From: JAWKWH01 sp963669285
GTDB taxonomy: Bacteria > Pseudomonadota > Alphaproteobacteria > Rhizobiales > Rhizobiaceae
Assembly (NCBI GenBank): GCA_963669285.2
Contig: CAXXSI010000025.1
Span: forward strand, 62,001 to 126,000
Direction of reading: 5' to 3'
Length of the DNA: 64,000 nt
A program made the position numbers and the translations under genes. Under the pieces are notes generated by a model, which made no database searches, had not been told where the DNA came from, and saw only the letters and a list, made by a program, of their open reading frames with translations. Numbering within the stretch: the stretch's first letter is position 1; every line of letters starts with the position of its first letter. Shown here one piece after another: positions 8,122-18,007 of this stretch.

Positions 8122-9708
8122 ATGAAAAAAAGAACATTTGGATCGGCAGTCCTGGCGGCGGCGTTGGCGATGGGTCTCTCATCGGCTTCAGCCGAGACGT
8201 TCAAATACGCCTTTCAGGGAACGTTGAAATCGCTGGACCCATATTCACTGAACGAGACTTTCACGCTCGGTTTCCTGGGTAATGTCTATGAAGGACTGAC
8301 CCGCCGTGATGGAGATTTGAACATCCAGCCGGCGCTCGCCGAAAGCTGGGAGGTCGTTGAGCCTACCCGCTGGCGGTTCCACCTGCGCAAGGGCATCAAA
8401 TTCCACAACGGAAACGATTTCAACGCCGACGATGTCATCTTTTCAGCCGACCGCGTACGTTCGGAAGGTTCGGACCTCAAGACCCGGATCAATGCCGAAG
8501 TGAAATTCGAGAAGGTTGATGATCACACCGTCGATGCAATTCTTCCCTCCCCCAATCCGATCCTGCACTACGAGTGGGACACCTGGGCGATTGTCGACAA
8601 GGAATGGACCGAAGCGAACGATTCGGTGAAGGTCACATCGGCCTCCGATGAGGCCGCGACCAAGATTTCGCTGGAAGCCAACGGCACCGGCCCGTTCAAG
8701 ATCGTCAGCCACGACGTCGGTGTCACCACGGTGCTGGAACCCAATGGCGGTTGGTGGGATTCTGCCAAGCACAATCTGACCAGGGTTGAGTTCACCACGA
8801 TACCGTCCGACGCCACGCGGGTTGCCGCTCTTCTGTCGGGCGAACTGGACATGGTCTATCCGGTTCCGGTTCAGGACATCAAACGCGTGAACGACAATGC
8901 GACGACGACGGCACTGACGGGACCGGAGCTCAGAACGATCTTCCTCGGCTTCGACCAGATGCGCGACGAGTTGAAATACTCGAACGTCAAGGGCAAGAAT
9001 CCGTTCAAGGATGTTCGTGTCCGACAGGCTTTCTATAAGGCGATCGACATCGAGGCGATCAAGTCGAAAGTCATGCGCGGGCTTTCCACGCCGTCCGCGA
9101 TCATGATTTCGCCGTTCCTCTATGCCCGTTCCGGCGAATTCACCCGCATGCCTCATGATCCCGATGGCGCCAAGGCGCTGCTCGCCGATGCCGGATACGG
9201 TGACGGATTTGAGGTTGGCATGGACTGCCCCAATGACCGCTACGTCAATGACGAAGCGATCTGCCAGGCAGTGACCGCAATGCTGGCAAAGGCAGGTATT
9301 ACCGTAAACCTGAACGCTCAGCCCAAAGCTAAATACTTTGCCAAGGTGCTGGCTTCCGGCGGGTACGACACTTCATTCTTCCTGCTCGGCTGGACCCCCG
9401 GTTCGCTGGACTCGTGGAACGTTCTCGCCAATCTCGAAGCCTGCCGCGATGAGGCCGGAAAAGGCGGTGCATTCAATCTGGGCGGCTACTGCAACCCGAA
9501 GGTTGATGAGCTGAAGGACATGATCCTGGTGGAGAATGATCCGGCCAAGCGCGATGATCTGATCAAGCAGGCCTTCGACATCACAACCAGCGAAGTGTCG
9601 CACATTCCACTGCACCAGCAAGGCCTCGCCTGGGGCATCTCGAACAATGTCGAGCTCGTTCAACGCGCCGACAACCAGTTCATGATGTACCACGTCAACA
9701 AGAAGTAG
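8122..9708 (+). CDS. Peptide/nickel-type ABC transporter substrate-binding protein (SBP family 5)
   Basis: This 528-residue periplasmic protein has a signal peptide (lysine-rich start, cleavage near SSASA). The family 5 pattern is clear: LKSLDPYSLNETFTLGFLGN and VYEGLTRRDGDLNIQPALAESWEV at the start of the mature part, then RFHLRKGIKFHNGNDFNADDV. It would bind an oligopeptide or similar ligand and deliver it to the permeases encoded just downstream. The ribosome site AAGGA precedes the ATG. A strong hairpin between this gene and the permease genes should give the binding protein more mRNA than the membrane parts, as is common in such operons. The ligand is unknown. Confidence 0.9.
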   Translation: MKKRTFGSAVLAAALAMGLSSASAETFKYAFQGTLKSLDPYSLNETFTLGFLGNVYEGLTRRDGDLNIQPALAESWEVVEPTRWRFHLRKGIKFHNGNDFNADDVIFSADRVRSEGSDLKTRINAEVKFEKVDDHTVDAILPSPNPILHYEWDTWAIVDKEWTEANDSVKVTSASDEAATKISLEANGTGPFKIVSHDVGVTTVLEPNGGWWDSAKHNLTRVEFTTIPSDATRVAALLSGELDMVYPVPVQDIKRVNDNATTTALTGPELRTIFLGFDQMRDELKYSNVKGKNPFKDVRVRQAFYKAIDIEAIKSKVMRGLSTPSAIMISPFLYARSGEFTRMPHDPDGAKALLADAGYGDGFEVGMDCPNDRYVNDEAICQAVTAMLAKAGITVNLNAQPKAKYFAKVLASGGYDTSFFLLGWTPGSLDSWNVLANLEACRDEAGKGGAFNLGGYCNPKVDELKDMILVENDPAKRDDLIKQAFDITTSEVSHIPLHQQGLAWGISNNVELVQRADNQFMMYHVNKK

Positions 9709-9734
9709 GTCGTTTCGATCACGCTGTGAAATCC

Positions 9735-9768
9735 GCCCCGTCCGCCTGATTGCGGGCGGGGCCTTTTC
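9735..9768 (+). terminator. Terminator/attenuator between the binding-protein and permease genes
   Basis: An 11-bp stem with one G-U pair (GCCCCGTCCGC/GCGGGCGGGGC), a 6-base loop and CCTTTTCTC follow the stop codon at 9708. Since the transporter genes follow directly, it probably works as a partial terminator. Confidence 0.75.
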
Positions 9769-9789
9769 TCTAACCTCAGGCTTCCTGGC

Positions 9790-10770
9790 ATGCTTGCCTT
9801 CATGATCCGGCGATTACTGCAGTCGATCCTTGTGATGTTCGTCGTCGCACTGATCTCGTTTTTGCTGTTCCGCTTTGTCGGCGATCCGGTCAACCAGATG
9901 GTCGGTATTGAAACCTCTGTGGAGGAGCGGGAAGCTTTGCGGCAGCGCCTGGGATTAAACGACCCGGTGCTCACGCAGTTTTTCCACTTCATCGGCGGTG
10001 CGCTACAATTTGATTTCGGCATTTCCTATCAGTTCAAGCGACCGGTTGCCACGATGATCGGCGATCGGTTTCCCGCCACATTGGAACTGTCCATCATGTC
10101 GGCGATTTTTGCACTGTTTGTCGGCATCCCGATGGGCGTTTACACCGGTCTCAAACGCGATGCATTTCTGTCGAAATTATTCCTGACAGTGTCACTGGTC
10201 GGCATTTCTCTGCCGACTTTTCTGATCGGCATTCTGCTGATCTTCTTGTTTGCGGTTCAATTGCAGGTCCTGCCGTCATTCGGACGCGGCGAGGTCGTTG
10301 ATCTGGGTTTCTGGTCGACCGGATTGCTTACTGCCTCCGGGCTGAAGGCACTGATCTTGCCATCCATCACGCTCGGGCTGTTTCAGATGACGCTGATCAT
10401 GCGTCTGGTGCGCTCGGAGATGCTTGAGGTGATGCGCACCGACTACATCAAGTTCGCCCGCGCCCGTGGCTTGTCACGTCGCGCCATCAATTTCGGCCAC
10501 GCACTGAAGAATACGCTCATTCCGGTGATGACGATCACCGGATTGCAGCTTGGATCGGTCATCGCCTTTGCGATCATCACCGAAACCGTTTTTTCGTGGC
10601 CGGGAATGGGGTTGTTGTTCCTGCAAGCCGTGCAGAACGTCGATATTCCGATCATGGCCGCCTATCTGATGTTGATCGGATTCCTGTTTGTCCTGATCAA
10701 CCTGATTGTCGACATGCTCTACGTCATGGTCGATCCGCGCATCCGCGTCGACAGCAAGCAGGCGATGTAG
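9790..10770 (+). CDS. Peptide ABC transporter permease, DppB/OppB family
   Basis: A 326-residue inner-membrane protein with an N-terminal membrane helix (LLQSILVMFVVALISFLLFRF), the large periplasmic loop typical of DppB-type subunits (ERE.LRQRLGLNDP), and five further helices. The EAA loop for contact with the ATPases lies near ARARGLSRRAINFGHALKN. It pairs with the DppC-like subunit that starts one base after its stop. An ATG at 9802 is an alternative start; the ribosome site is weak for both. Confidence 0.92.
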   Translation: MLAFMIRRLLQSILVMFVVALISFLLFRFVGDPVNQMVGIETSVEEREALRQRLGLNDPVLTQFFHFIGGALQFDFGISYQFKRPVATMIGDRFPATLELSIMSAIFALFVGIPMGVYTGLKRDAFLSKLFLTVSLVGISLPTFLIGILLIFLFAVQLQVLPSFGRGEVVDLGFWSTGLLTASGLKALILPSITLGLFQMTLIMRLVRSEMLEVMRTDYIKFARARGLSRRAINFGHALKNTLIPVMTITGLQLGSVIAFAIITETVFSWPGMGLLFLQAVQNVDIPIMAAYLMLIGFLFVLINLIVDMLYVMVDPRIRVDSKQAM

Positions 10771-10771
10771 C

Positions 10772-11719
10772 ATGGCCGAAGCTGGAACCAACACCAATAA
10801 CGGCGAACGCAGCACGCTCGCCCGCATTCTCGGCAGCGACATCCTTTATTCATTCCGCCGTTCAAAGCTGACCATGCTGGCCGCGGCGGTGACGCTGTTC
10901 TACTTTGCGATGGCCCTGTTTGCGCCGCTCATCGCGCCGCAAGATCCGTTTGATCTGGCCGGTCTCAACCTGCTCGACAGCCTCACACCACCCGCCTGGC
11001 AGGACGGCGGCGTTGCCCAGTTCCCACTCGGCACCGATGACCAGGGACGCGACATGTTGTCGGCCATCATGTATGGCAGCCGCATTTCGCTGGCCGTCGG
11101 TTTTGCCAGCGTCATTTTTGCCGCCGTCCTCGGGATCAGCTTAGGCCTGATTTCCGGCTATATGGGCGGAACCGTGGATTCGGTGATCATGCGTATCGCC
11201 GACATCCAGCTCACATTTCCGTCAATCCTGATCGCGCTGCTCATCGATGGCACCGTCTCCGGACTTTTACCGAGCGTTGCCCGCGAAGACACCGCATTTT
11301 GGGTGCTCACGCTGTCGATCGGCCTGTCGTTTTGGGTGCAGTATGCCCGCACCGTCCGCTCTTCTGTCCTTGTCGAAAAGGAACGCGAATATGTGCAGGC
11401 GGCGCGCCTGATCGGTTTGTCTTCACCGACCATCATGGCCCGCCACGTGTTGCCGAACGTGCTCGGTCCGGTGTTGGTTATTGCCACGATCAATCTCGCA
11501 TTGGCGATCATCACAGAAGCGACCCTTTCGTTTCTTGGTGTCGGTATTCCCGTGACGCAGCCTTCGCTCGGTACGCTGATCCGCATCGGCAACAATTTCC
11601 TGTTTTCCGGTGAATGGTGGATCACCATATTTCCCGGCGTCGCGCTGGCGGTTCTCGTCCTGGCCGTCAACCTGCTTGGCGACTGGCTGCGCGACGCACT
11701 CAATCCGAAACTGAGATAA
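10772..11719 (+). CDS. Peptide ABC transporter permease, DppC/OppC family
   Basis: A 315-residue inner-membrane permease. The frame is open upstream into the previous gene, but the ATG at 10772, one base after the dppB-like stop, gives the normal family length. The N-terminus carries the OppC-type segment, then a membrane helix and the motif GTDDQGRDMLSAIMYGSRISL that marks this subunit. The cytoplasmic EAA loop is near AARLIGLSSPTIMARHVLPN. It forms the translocation pore with the preceding permease. The ATPase gene follows after four bases. Confidence 0.92.
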   Translation: MAEAGTNTNNGERSTLARILGSDILYSFRRSKLTMLAAAVTLFYFAMALFAPLIAPQDPFDLAGLNLLDSLTPPAWQDGGVAQFPLGTDDQGRDMLSAIMYGSRISLAVGFASVIFAAVLGISLGLISGYMGGTVDSVIMRIADIQLTFPSILIALLIDGTVSGLLPSVAREDTAFWVLTLSIGLSFWVQYARTVRSSVLVEKEREYVQAARLIGLSSPTIMARHVLPNVLGPVLVIATINLALAIITEATLSFLGVGIPVTQPSLGTLIRIGNNFLFSGEWWITIFPGVALAVLVLAVNLLGDWLRDALNPKLR

Positions 11720-11723
11720 CGCG

Positions 11724-12698
11724 ATGAGCGAGCCGATCCTGTCCGTGCGCGACCTCGTCGTCGAATTTCCAACCCGCCACGGGATGCTAACAGCGGTTGA
11801 CCGCATCTCCTTTGACATCCGCAAGGGTGAGGTCTTGGGTGTCGTGGGTGAATCGGGTGCGGGAAAGTCACTGACCGGTGCAGCGATCATTGGTTTGCTT
11901 GAACCGCCCGGCCGTATCGGCGGCGGTGAAATCATCTTCGATGGGCAGCGCATCGACAATCTCGACGAGGAGCAGATACGCAATGTCCGCGGTAAGCGGA
12001 TCGCGATGATATTCCAGGATCCGCTGACCAGCCTCAACCCGCTTTACCGCATCGGCGAACAGCTGATCGAGACGATCCTGACGCATCTCGACATGTCGCG
12101 CACTGATGCGCGCAAACGGGCGATCAGCCTGCTCGATGAAGTGGGCATTCCCGCGCCCGAAACACGCATTGACGCCTACCCGCATCAGTTCTCCGGCGGC
12201 ATGCGGCAACGGGTCGTGATCGCCCTGGCGCTTGCCGGTGAACCCGATCTGGTCATCGCCGACGAGCCCACCACCGCACTTGATGTGTCCGTGCAGGCCC
12301 AAATCATTCAGCTGCTGAAACGGCTGTGCCGCGAGCGCGGCATGGCGATCATGTTGATCACGCACGACATGGGTGTGATCGCCGAAACGGCGGACCGCGT
12401 CGCCGTGCTCTATGCCGGACGCATTGCCGAGGTCGGTACGACGCGAAACCTGGTTCACCATCCCCAACATCCCTATACCTTCGGCCTGATGGCCTCGATC
12501 CCGTCTCTGGAAAAGGGCGCGGACCGGCTGGTGCAGATACCGGGTTCCATGCCGCGCCTGACCGCCATTCCATCCGGCTGTGCCTTCCACCCACGGTGTT
12601 CCAGGAACTTTGATCGATGTGAGAGGGAGCAACCATCCGAGTTTGAGACCGAAACGTCGAAAGTCGCCTGTTGGCTGTTCGGGGGAGACGACCGATGA
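11724..12698 (+). CDS. Peptide ABC transporter ATPase, DppD/OppD family
   Basis: A 324-residue ATP-binding protein. Walker A is GESGAGKS, the signature is FSGGMRQR, Walker B is LVIADEPTTALD, and the H-loop is in ITHDMG. The C-terminal oligopeptide extension with spaced cysteines (GCAFHPRC..., a CRCC-type pattern) is that of OppD/DppD proteins, some of which bind an Fe-S cluster there. It works as a heterodimer with the next ATPase. Its stop overlaps the next start in ATGA. Confidence 0.93.
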   Translation: MSEPILSVRDLVVEFPTRHGMLTAVDRISFDIRKGEVLGVVGESGAGKSLTGAAIIGLLEPPGRIGGGEIIFDGQRIDNLDEEQIRNVRGKRIAMIFQDPLTSLNPLYRIGEQLIETILTHLDMSRTDARKRAISLLDEVGIPAPETRIDAYPHQFSGGMRQRVVIALALAGEPDLVIADEPTTALDVSVQAQIIQLLKRLCRERGMAIMLITHDMGVIAETADRVAVLYAGRIAEVGTTRNLVHHPQHPYTFGLMASIPSLEKGADRLVQIPGSMPRLTAIPSGCAFHPRCSRNFDRCEREQPSEFETETSKVACWLFGGDDR

Positions 12699-13693
12699 CC
12701 GACGCTCTGGTCCAGGTATCAAATCTCACGCGGCTGTTTGATGTTTCAAAGCCATGGCTCAACCGGGTGATCGAGCGCGAGGATCGCATGTTTCTGCGTG
12801 CAGTCGACAACGTCTCCTTCGAGATCAGGAAGGGCGAGACGTTCGCGCTGGTCGGCGAGTCGGGTTCGGGCAAGTCTACCGTTGCCAAGATGGTGGTCGG
12901 ACTGATCCCACCGACCGAAGGCGAAATCAGCATCGAGAATGTGAGCATGACCGATCCGGCTCAGGTCGAGACCATGCGGTCGCTGCGCCGGCGCATTCAG
13001 ATGATCTTTCAGGATCCGTTCGCCAGTCTCAACCCGCGTTGGCGGGTTGACCGCATTGTATCGGAACCCATCCGGGCATTTCGTCTTGAAAACGATGAAA
13101 AGGCGATCGGACGGCGGGTTGAAGAACTGCTGACATTGGTCGGATTGAGCGGTGATGACGGCCGCAAATTCCCACATGAGTTTTCCGGCGGCCAGCGCCA
13201 GCGAATTTGCATCGCCAGGGCGCTTGCCTCCAAGCCGGACTTCATCGTCTGCGACGAACCGACATCGGCGCTCGACGTTTCAGTCCAGGCGCAAATTCTC
13301 AACCTGATGCGAGATTTGCAGTCTGAGTTCGGACTGACCTATCTGTTCATCAGCCACGACCTCTCGGTGGTCCGCCACATGGCGACACGGGTCGGCGTCA
13401 TGTATCTCGGCCGGATCGTGGAAGTCGCCGATTCGGCAAACCTGTTTGACAAGCCGGAACACCCCTATACCCGCATGCTGTTCGATGCGGTGCCGGACCT
13501 GATGATGAGCGGCCGGCCCCACCAATCCGTTGAGGGCGAGATTCCAAATCCTATCAATCCTCCGACCGGCTGCACCTTTCATCCGCGCTGCCCGCTGGCA
13601 AATGACCGGTGCCGCAGCGAAATTCCCGAGCCGCTGGCCGCCGGCGCCTCAGTGGTGACGTGTCACGCCCGCGAGGAAGGCCGAACCGAATAA
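12695..13693 (+). CDS. Peptide ABC transporter ATPase, DppF/OppF family
   Basis: A 332-residue ATPase with Walker A GESGSGKS, signature FSGGQRQRICIARAL, Walker B FIVCDEPTSALDVS and the H-loop SHDLSV. A C-terminal oligopeptide-transporter extension (PTGCTFHPRCPLA) closes the protein. The ATG at 12695 overlaps the stop of the preceding ATPase, which fixes the start and implies translational coupling. It completes the five-gene transporter. Only a short weak stem (GCCC/GGGC near 13708) followed by T-rich sequence lies between it and the nos cluster. Confidence 0.92.
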   Translation: MTDALVQVSNLTRLFDVSKPWLNRVIEREDRMFLRAVDNVSFEIRKGETFALVGESGSGKSTVAKMVVGLIPPTEGEISIENVSMTDPAQVETMRSLRRRIQMIFQDPFASLNPRWRVDRIVSEPIRAFRLENDEKAIGRRVEELLTLVGLSGDDGRKFPHEFSGGQRQRICIARALASKPDFIVCDEPTSALDVSVQAQILNLMRDLQSEFGLTYLFISHDLSVVRHMATRVGVMYLGRIVEVADSANLFDKPEHPYTRMLFDAVPDLMMSGRPHQSVEGEIPNPINPPTGCTFHPRCPLANDRCRSEIPEPLAAGASVVTCHAREEGRTE

Positions 13694-13770
13694 CGCCAAG
13701 CCGCAATCGCCCAAAGGGCTGTTGTTTTTGCCTCGCTGGTGGAAATTTCAGGCTTTCCCAACGTCTGAAT

Positions 13771-13784
13771 TTGCTTCAGCGCAA
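13771..13784. promoter_or_regulatory. NnrR/Fnr-type box upstream of nosR
   Basis: TTGCT-TCAG-CGCAA fits the interrupted palindrome of the Crp/Fnr superfamily. The right half (CGCAA) matches the TTGCG half-site reported for NnrR-type regulators; the left half has one mismatch. It lies 63 bases before the nosR start, where an activator site is expected. A regulator of the matching type is encoded at 22754-23455. Confidence 0.55.
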
Positions 13785-13847
13785 CGTCTCTCCGACTTCC
13801 CGGCGATAAAATCGCGCTGCCCACAGTGAGGGCGGTTTTGGTACGCC

Positions 13848-16049
13848 ATGCGATTTGGTTTCAACATTGTCTCGTTATTGCTCGCAGCGATGGCTTGTCT
13901 CGCTCTCGCGGCCAATGCCGCAATGGCGGAACCGCTGGTCGAACGGTTCCTCGGCGATGCGCCTGTGGAGCAGATTGTTCCCGGCGCCGATTCCTACGGC
14001 AAGCTGCGCGGTGACATACCGGTCGTACCGGCACTCAAGGACGGCCAGGTCGTTGGCCATGTCTTTCTGACATCCGACTTCGTCACCACGACCGGGTATT
14101 CGGGAAAACCCATCCACATCGTGATGGGCATCGACATGAACGCCAAGGTCACTGGCGTGAAACTGGTGAAACACTCCGAACCGATCGTCCTGATCGGCAT
14201 TCCGGAATCCAAGATAACGGCCGTCACCGAGGCTTATGCCGGCGTCGATCTGATCAAGGAGGCGGAGGCCGACGGCTCCGTGCATGATCTCGATATTGTG
14301 TCCGGCGCGACGGTGACGATCATGGTCATCGACGATTCCATCATTCGAGCCGGTCTCAAGGTCGCGCGTTCTCTCGGGCTCGGCGGACTGACCAGCGAAA
14401 TCGACACCGGTCCAAAGCTGGAATTGATACCCGATCCGGAGCCGGCGACTTCCGGCTGGCAACTGTTGGCCGGTGACGGATCCATTCGCGGACTGACACT
14501 CGACAATGGGCAGATCAACGACGCCTTCACGGCCACCGGTGATGAGCGGGCGATCGCCAGGCCGGAAAAGGGCGGGCCAGGCGATACCTTCATCGACATG
14601 CAATTGGCGCTGATCAGCGTTCCCGAAATCGGCATGAGCCTGCTCGGCCCGGCGGAGTATAAAAACCTGCTCGACTGGCTTGATGACGGCGAACACGCAA
14701 TCCTGGTCGGTGGCCGCGGAACGTATTCGTTCAAGGGCTCCGGTTACGTGCGCGGCGGTATTTTTGACCGCATCCAGCTGATCCAGGGCGATGCATCGGC
14801 CCGTTTCTTCGACCACCAGCACCGCCGGCTCGGCGAAATCGCCGCCGAAGGCGCGCCGTCGTTTACCGAACTGGACATGTTCAAAATTCCTGCCGAGATG
14901 GAATTCGATCCTGCAGCGCCATTCCGACTGCAATTGCTTGTCCATCGGGCGGTCGGGCCGATCGACAAGGTATTTGTCACATTCGACCTCGGCTACAATA
15001 CACCGAACAGATTCCTGCAAACCGCCGAACCGCCTGCACAACCAGACAAGCCACAGGTCGAAGGCGACTTGGCTGGATCCGACACGTCCGAACTGACGCA
15101 TCTTTGGCAGCGCATTTGGCTGCAGAAGAAATTCGAGGTCATCGCCCTGGCCGTGGCGATCAGCATTCTGACGCTTGTGTTCTTCTTCCAGATGCAACTC
15201 ACCAGCAATGAAGCGTTTGCCTACTGGTTCCGCATCGGTTTCCTCACATTCACGCTCGTGGGCCTCGGCTGGTACGCCAATGCGCAGCTATCCGTGGTCA
15301 ACGTGCTCGCTTTCTTTTCGGCGGTCACCACCGACTTCTCCTGGTCGGCCTTTCTCATGGACCCGCTAATCTTCCTGCTTTGGTTTTCGGTCGCCGCGTC
15401 ACTTCTGTTCTGGGGACGCGGAGTGTTCTGCGGTTGGCTCTGCCCGTTCGGAGCGCTGCAGGAGCTGACCAACCGTCTGGCCAAACTGGCGCGCATTCCG
15501 CAATACACGGTTCCGTGGGGGCTGCACGAACGCCTGTGGCCGATCAAATACATGATCTTCCTGGCCTTGTTCGGCATATCGCTCTACTCGCTGGAAATGG
15601 CCGAGCGCTATGCCGAAGTCGAGCCGTTCAAGACCGCCATCATCCTCAAGTTCCAGCGCAGTTGGCCCTACGTGCTGTTTGTCGTTGGACTGCTGGTGGC
15701 CGGCCTGTTCATCGAACGTTTTTACTGCCGTTACCTTTGCCCGCTCGGCGCCGCTTTGGCGATTCCGGCGCGTATGCGCATGTTCGATTGGCTAAAGCGC
15801 TACCGCGAATGCGGCGATCCGTGCGCCCGTTGTGCCAAGGAATGCATGGTTCAGGCCATCCATCCAGAAGGCCATATCAATCCGAACGAATGTCTTCAGT
15901 GCCTGCATTGCCAGGTTCTGTACCAAAGCGCCTCGAAGTGCCCGGTCTGCATCAAGAAGTTCGAAAAGCGGGCCCGCTTCGAAAAACGCAACAAATCCAT
16001 GACCGCCGCCAACGCAGACGCCAAACCGCAAACGACCGCGGCGGAATAA
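13848..16049 (+). CDS. nosR: NosR, membrane flavoprotein/Fe-S protein for N2O reduction
   Basis: This 733-residue protein has a signal peptide (to about residue 28), a periplasmic FMN-binding domain, about five or six membrane helices between residues 430 and 650, and a cytoplasmic C-terminus rich in cysteine. The flavinylation motif VSGATVT is at residues 151-157, with Thr155 the likely FMN carrier. CGWLCPFGALQE and CRYLCPLGAAL mark the two CX3CP membrane motifs, and CX2CX3C-type clusters near the end bind two [4Fe-4S] centres. NosR is needed for nosZ expression and for electron supply to NosZ. It is the first gene of the nos cluster, with a candidate NnrR box upstream. Confidence 0.96.
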   Translation: MRFGFNIVSLLLAAMACLALAANAAMAEPLVERFLGDAPVEQIVPGADSYGKLRGDIPVVPALKDGQVVGHVFLTSDFVTTTGYSGKPIHIVMGIDMNAKVTGVKLVKHSEPIVLIGIPESKITAVTEAYAGVDLIKEAEADGSVHDLDIVSGATVTIMVIDDSIIRAGLKVARSLGLGGLTSEIDTGPKLELIPDPEPATSGWQLLAGDGSIRGLTLDNGQINDAFTATGDERAIARPEKGGPGDTFIDMQLALISVPEIGMSLLGPAEYKNLLDWLDDGEHAILVGGRGTYSFKGSGYVRGGIFDRIQLIQGDASARFFDHQHRRLGEIAAEGAPSFTELDMFKIPAEMEFDPAAPFRLQLLVHRAVGPIDKVFVTFDLGYNTPNRFLQTAEPPAQPDKPQVEGDLAGSDTSELTHLWQRIWLQKKFEVIALAVAISILTLVFFFQMQLTSNEAFAYWFRIGFLTFTLVGLGWYANAQLSVVNVLAFFSAVTTDFSWSAFLMDPLIFLLWFSVAASLLFWGRGVFCGWLCPFGALQELTNRLAKLARIPQYTVPWGLHERLWPIKYMIFLALFGISLYSLEMAERYAEVEPFKTAIILKFQRSWPYVLFVVGLLVAGLFIERFYCRYLCPLGAALAIPARMRMFDWLKRYRECGDPCARCAKECMVQAIHPEGHINPNECLQCLHCQVLYQSASKCPVCIKKFEKRARFEKRNKSMTAANADAKPQTTAAE

Positions 16050-16078
16050 TCAGGCTCTAGTCCAGAAAGGAGAGACAG

Positions 16079-17995
16079 ATGAGCAAGATAACATCGAAAA
16101 TGAAGGGGTTGTCACGTCGCGATCTGATGACAGCCTCGGCAACCGGTGCGGTGCTGGCGGGTACAGGTGCCGGCACGGCGCTGGTGACCGGCGCGTTGTC
16201 AACGCCGGCTCGCGCACAGGAAGCCCACTTTAGCCTCGCACCGGGCGAGCTCGACGAGTACTACGGTTTCTGGTCATCCGGTCAGTCCGGCGAACTGCGC
16301 ATTCTCGGCGTGCCATCCATGCGCGAACTGATGCGTGTTCCCGTGTTCAACCGTTGTTCGGCCACCGGTTGGGGACAAACCAATGAATCGCTGAAGGTCC
16401 TTACCGACGGGTTGCTGCCCGAGACCAAAGCCATGCTCGCCGCCAACGGCAAGAAGACCTATGACAATGGCGACCTGCACCATCCGCACATGTCGTTCAC
16501 CGATGGCACCTATGACGGGCGCTATCTGTTCATGAACGACAAGGCCAATACCCGCGTAGCACGCGTACGCTGCGACGTGATGAAGTGCGACAAGATCATC
16601 GAGGTGCCAAATGCGCACGACATTCACGGTCTTCGCCCGCAGAAATATCCGCGCACCGGCTATGTGTTCGCCAATGGCGAGCATGAAGCACCGTTGGTAA
16701 ACGATGGCCAGATCCTCAACGATCCCAGCCAGTATTCGTGCATCTACACCGCCATCGACGGCGATACGATGGAAGTCGCCTGGCAGGTGATCGTCGACGG
16801 CAACCTCGACAACACCGATTGCGACTACCAGGGCAAATACGCCTACTCGACCAGCTACAACTCCGAGATGGGCATGAACCTGGCCGAGATGACCGCCAGC
16901 GAGACCGACCATGTGGTCGTGTTCAATCTGAAGCGGATCGAGGAAGGCGTTGCCGCCGGTGATGGACAGATGCTGAATGGTGTCCGCGTTCTCGACGGCC
17001 GCAAGGGCTCGAAATATACCCGCTATATTCCGATCCCGAACAGCCCGCACGGTATCAACACCGCACCCGACAAGAAGCATGTGGTGGTGAACGGCAAGCT
17101 GTCGCCGACCTGCTCGGTGATTGACGTCAACAAGCTCGACGCGCTGTTTGATGAAGATGCTGATCCACGTTCTGCAATTGTTGCCGAACCTGAGCTCGGT
17201 CTCGGACCGCTTCACACCGCCTTCGACGGCAAAGGCAACTGCTTCACGACGTTGTTCCTGGACAGCCAGGTGGTCAAGTGGAACCTGGACAAAGCCGTTC
17301 AGGCCTATGCGGGTGAAAGTGTCGATCCGATCATCTCCAAGGTCGATGTGCATTACCAACCCGGCCACAACTCGACCTCGATGGGCGAAACGGCGGAAGC
17401 CGATGGCAAATGGCTGATATCGATGAACAAGTTCTCCAAGGACCGGTTCTTGAACGTCGGCCCGCTGAAACCGGAGAACGAACAGCTGATCGATATCTCG
17501 GGCGGCGAAATGAAGGTTGTTCACGACGGCCCGACCTTTGCCGAACCGCACGATTCGATCATCGTTCACCGCTCGAAGGTCAATCCGGCCATTGTCTGGC
17601 AGCGCGACGATCCCATGTGGGAAGACGCACGACGCCAGGCTGCCGCCGACGGGGTGGACCTGGAGGACGGTGCCGACGAACCGATCCGCGACGGCAACAA
17701 GGTGCGGGTGTACATGTACTCCATCGCGCCGGAGTTCTCGCTGGAGCACTTCACGGTCAAACAGGGCGACGAAGTGACCGTCTACGTCACCAATCTGGAC
17801 GAGATCGATGATCTGACACACGGCTTCTGCCTGTCGAACTTCGGCATTGCCATGGAAGTCGGACCGCAGGCGACGTCGTCGATCACGTTCGTGGCCGACC
17901 GGCCCGGTGTGCACTGGTTCTATTGCCAGTGGTTCTGTCATGCGCTGCATATGGAGATGCGCGGCCGCATGTTCGTCGAGCCGCGTGCAGCCTGA
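16079..17995 (+). CDS. nosZ: NosZ, nitrous oxide reductase (clade I)
   Basis: A 638-residue periplasmic copper enzyme that reduces N2O to N2. The twin-arginine signal (LSRRDLMTASATGAV, cleavage near ARAQ) marks it as a clade I, Tat-exported enzyme that arrives folded. The CuZ ligands are in DLHHPHMSF (near 132-140), NAHDIHG (near 178-184) and later His motifs such as SPHGIN, GPLHTAF, QPGHNST and AEPHDS. The CuA site is at the C-terminus: THGF, then FYCQWFCHALHMEM with two Cys, Trp, His and Met. A strong ribosome site (AAAGGAG) precedes the ATG. The enzyme looks complete and functional. Confidence 0.98.
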   Translation: MSKITSKMKGLSRRDLMTASATGAVLAGTGAGTALVTGALSTPARAQEAHFSLAPGELDEYYGFWSSGQSGELRILGVPSMRELMRVPVFNRCSATGWGQTNESLKVLTDGLLPETKAMLAANGKKTYDNGDLHHPHMSFTDGTYDGRYLFMNDKANTRVARVRCDVMKCDKIIEVPNAHDIHGLRPQKYPRTGYVFANGEHEAPLVNDGQILNDPSQYSCIYTAIDGDTMEVAWQVIVDGNLDNTDCDYQGKYAYSTSYNSEMGMNLAEMTASETDHVVVFNLKRIEEGVAAGDGQMLNGVRVLDGRKGSKYTRYIPIPNSPHGINTAPDKKHVVVNGKLSPTCSVIDVNKLDALFDEDADPRSAIVAEPELGLGPLHTAFDGKGNCFTTLFLDSQVVKWNLDKAVQAYAGESVDPIISKVDVHYQPGHNSTSMGETAEADGKWLISMNKFSKDRFLNVGPLKPENEQLIDISGGEMKVVHDGPTFAEPHDSIIVHRSKVNPAIVWQRDDPMWEDARRQAAADGVDLEDGADEPIRDGNKVRVYMYSIAPEFSLEHFTVKQGDEVTVYVTNLDEIDDLTHGFCLSNFGIAMEVGPQATSSITFVADRPGVHWFYCQWFCHALHMEMRGRMFVEPRAA

Positions 17996-18007
17996 CGGAG
18001 AACGATC

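Noticed and set aside
13707..13731. Possible terminator after the peptide transporter operon
   Set aside because: The stem is only 4 bp (GCCC/GGGC), so it was not listed although T-rich sequence follows.
13875..15197. 440-codon minus-strand open frame
   Set aside because: Antisense of nosR with no recognisable domain.
16274..17950. 558-codon minus-strand open frame
   Set aside because: It lies entirely opposite nosZ; the residue make-up (His, Val, Arg-rich) is that of an antisense shadow in GC-rich DNA.
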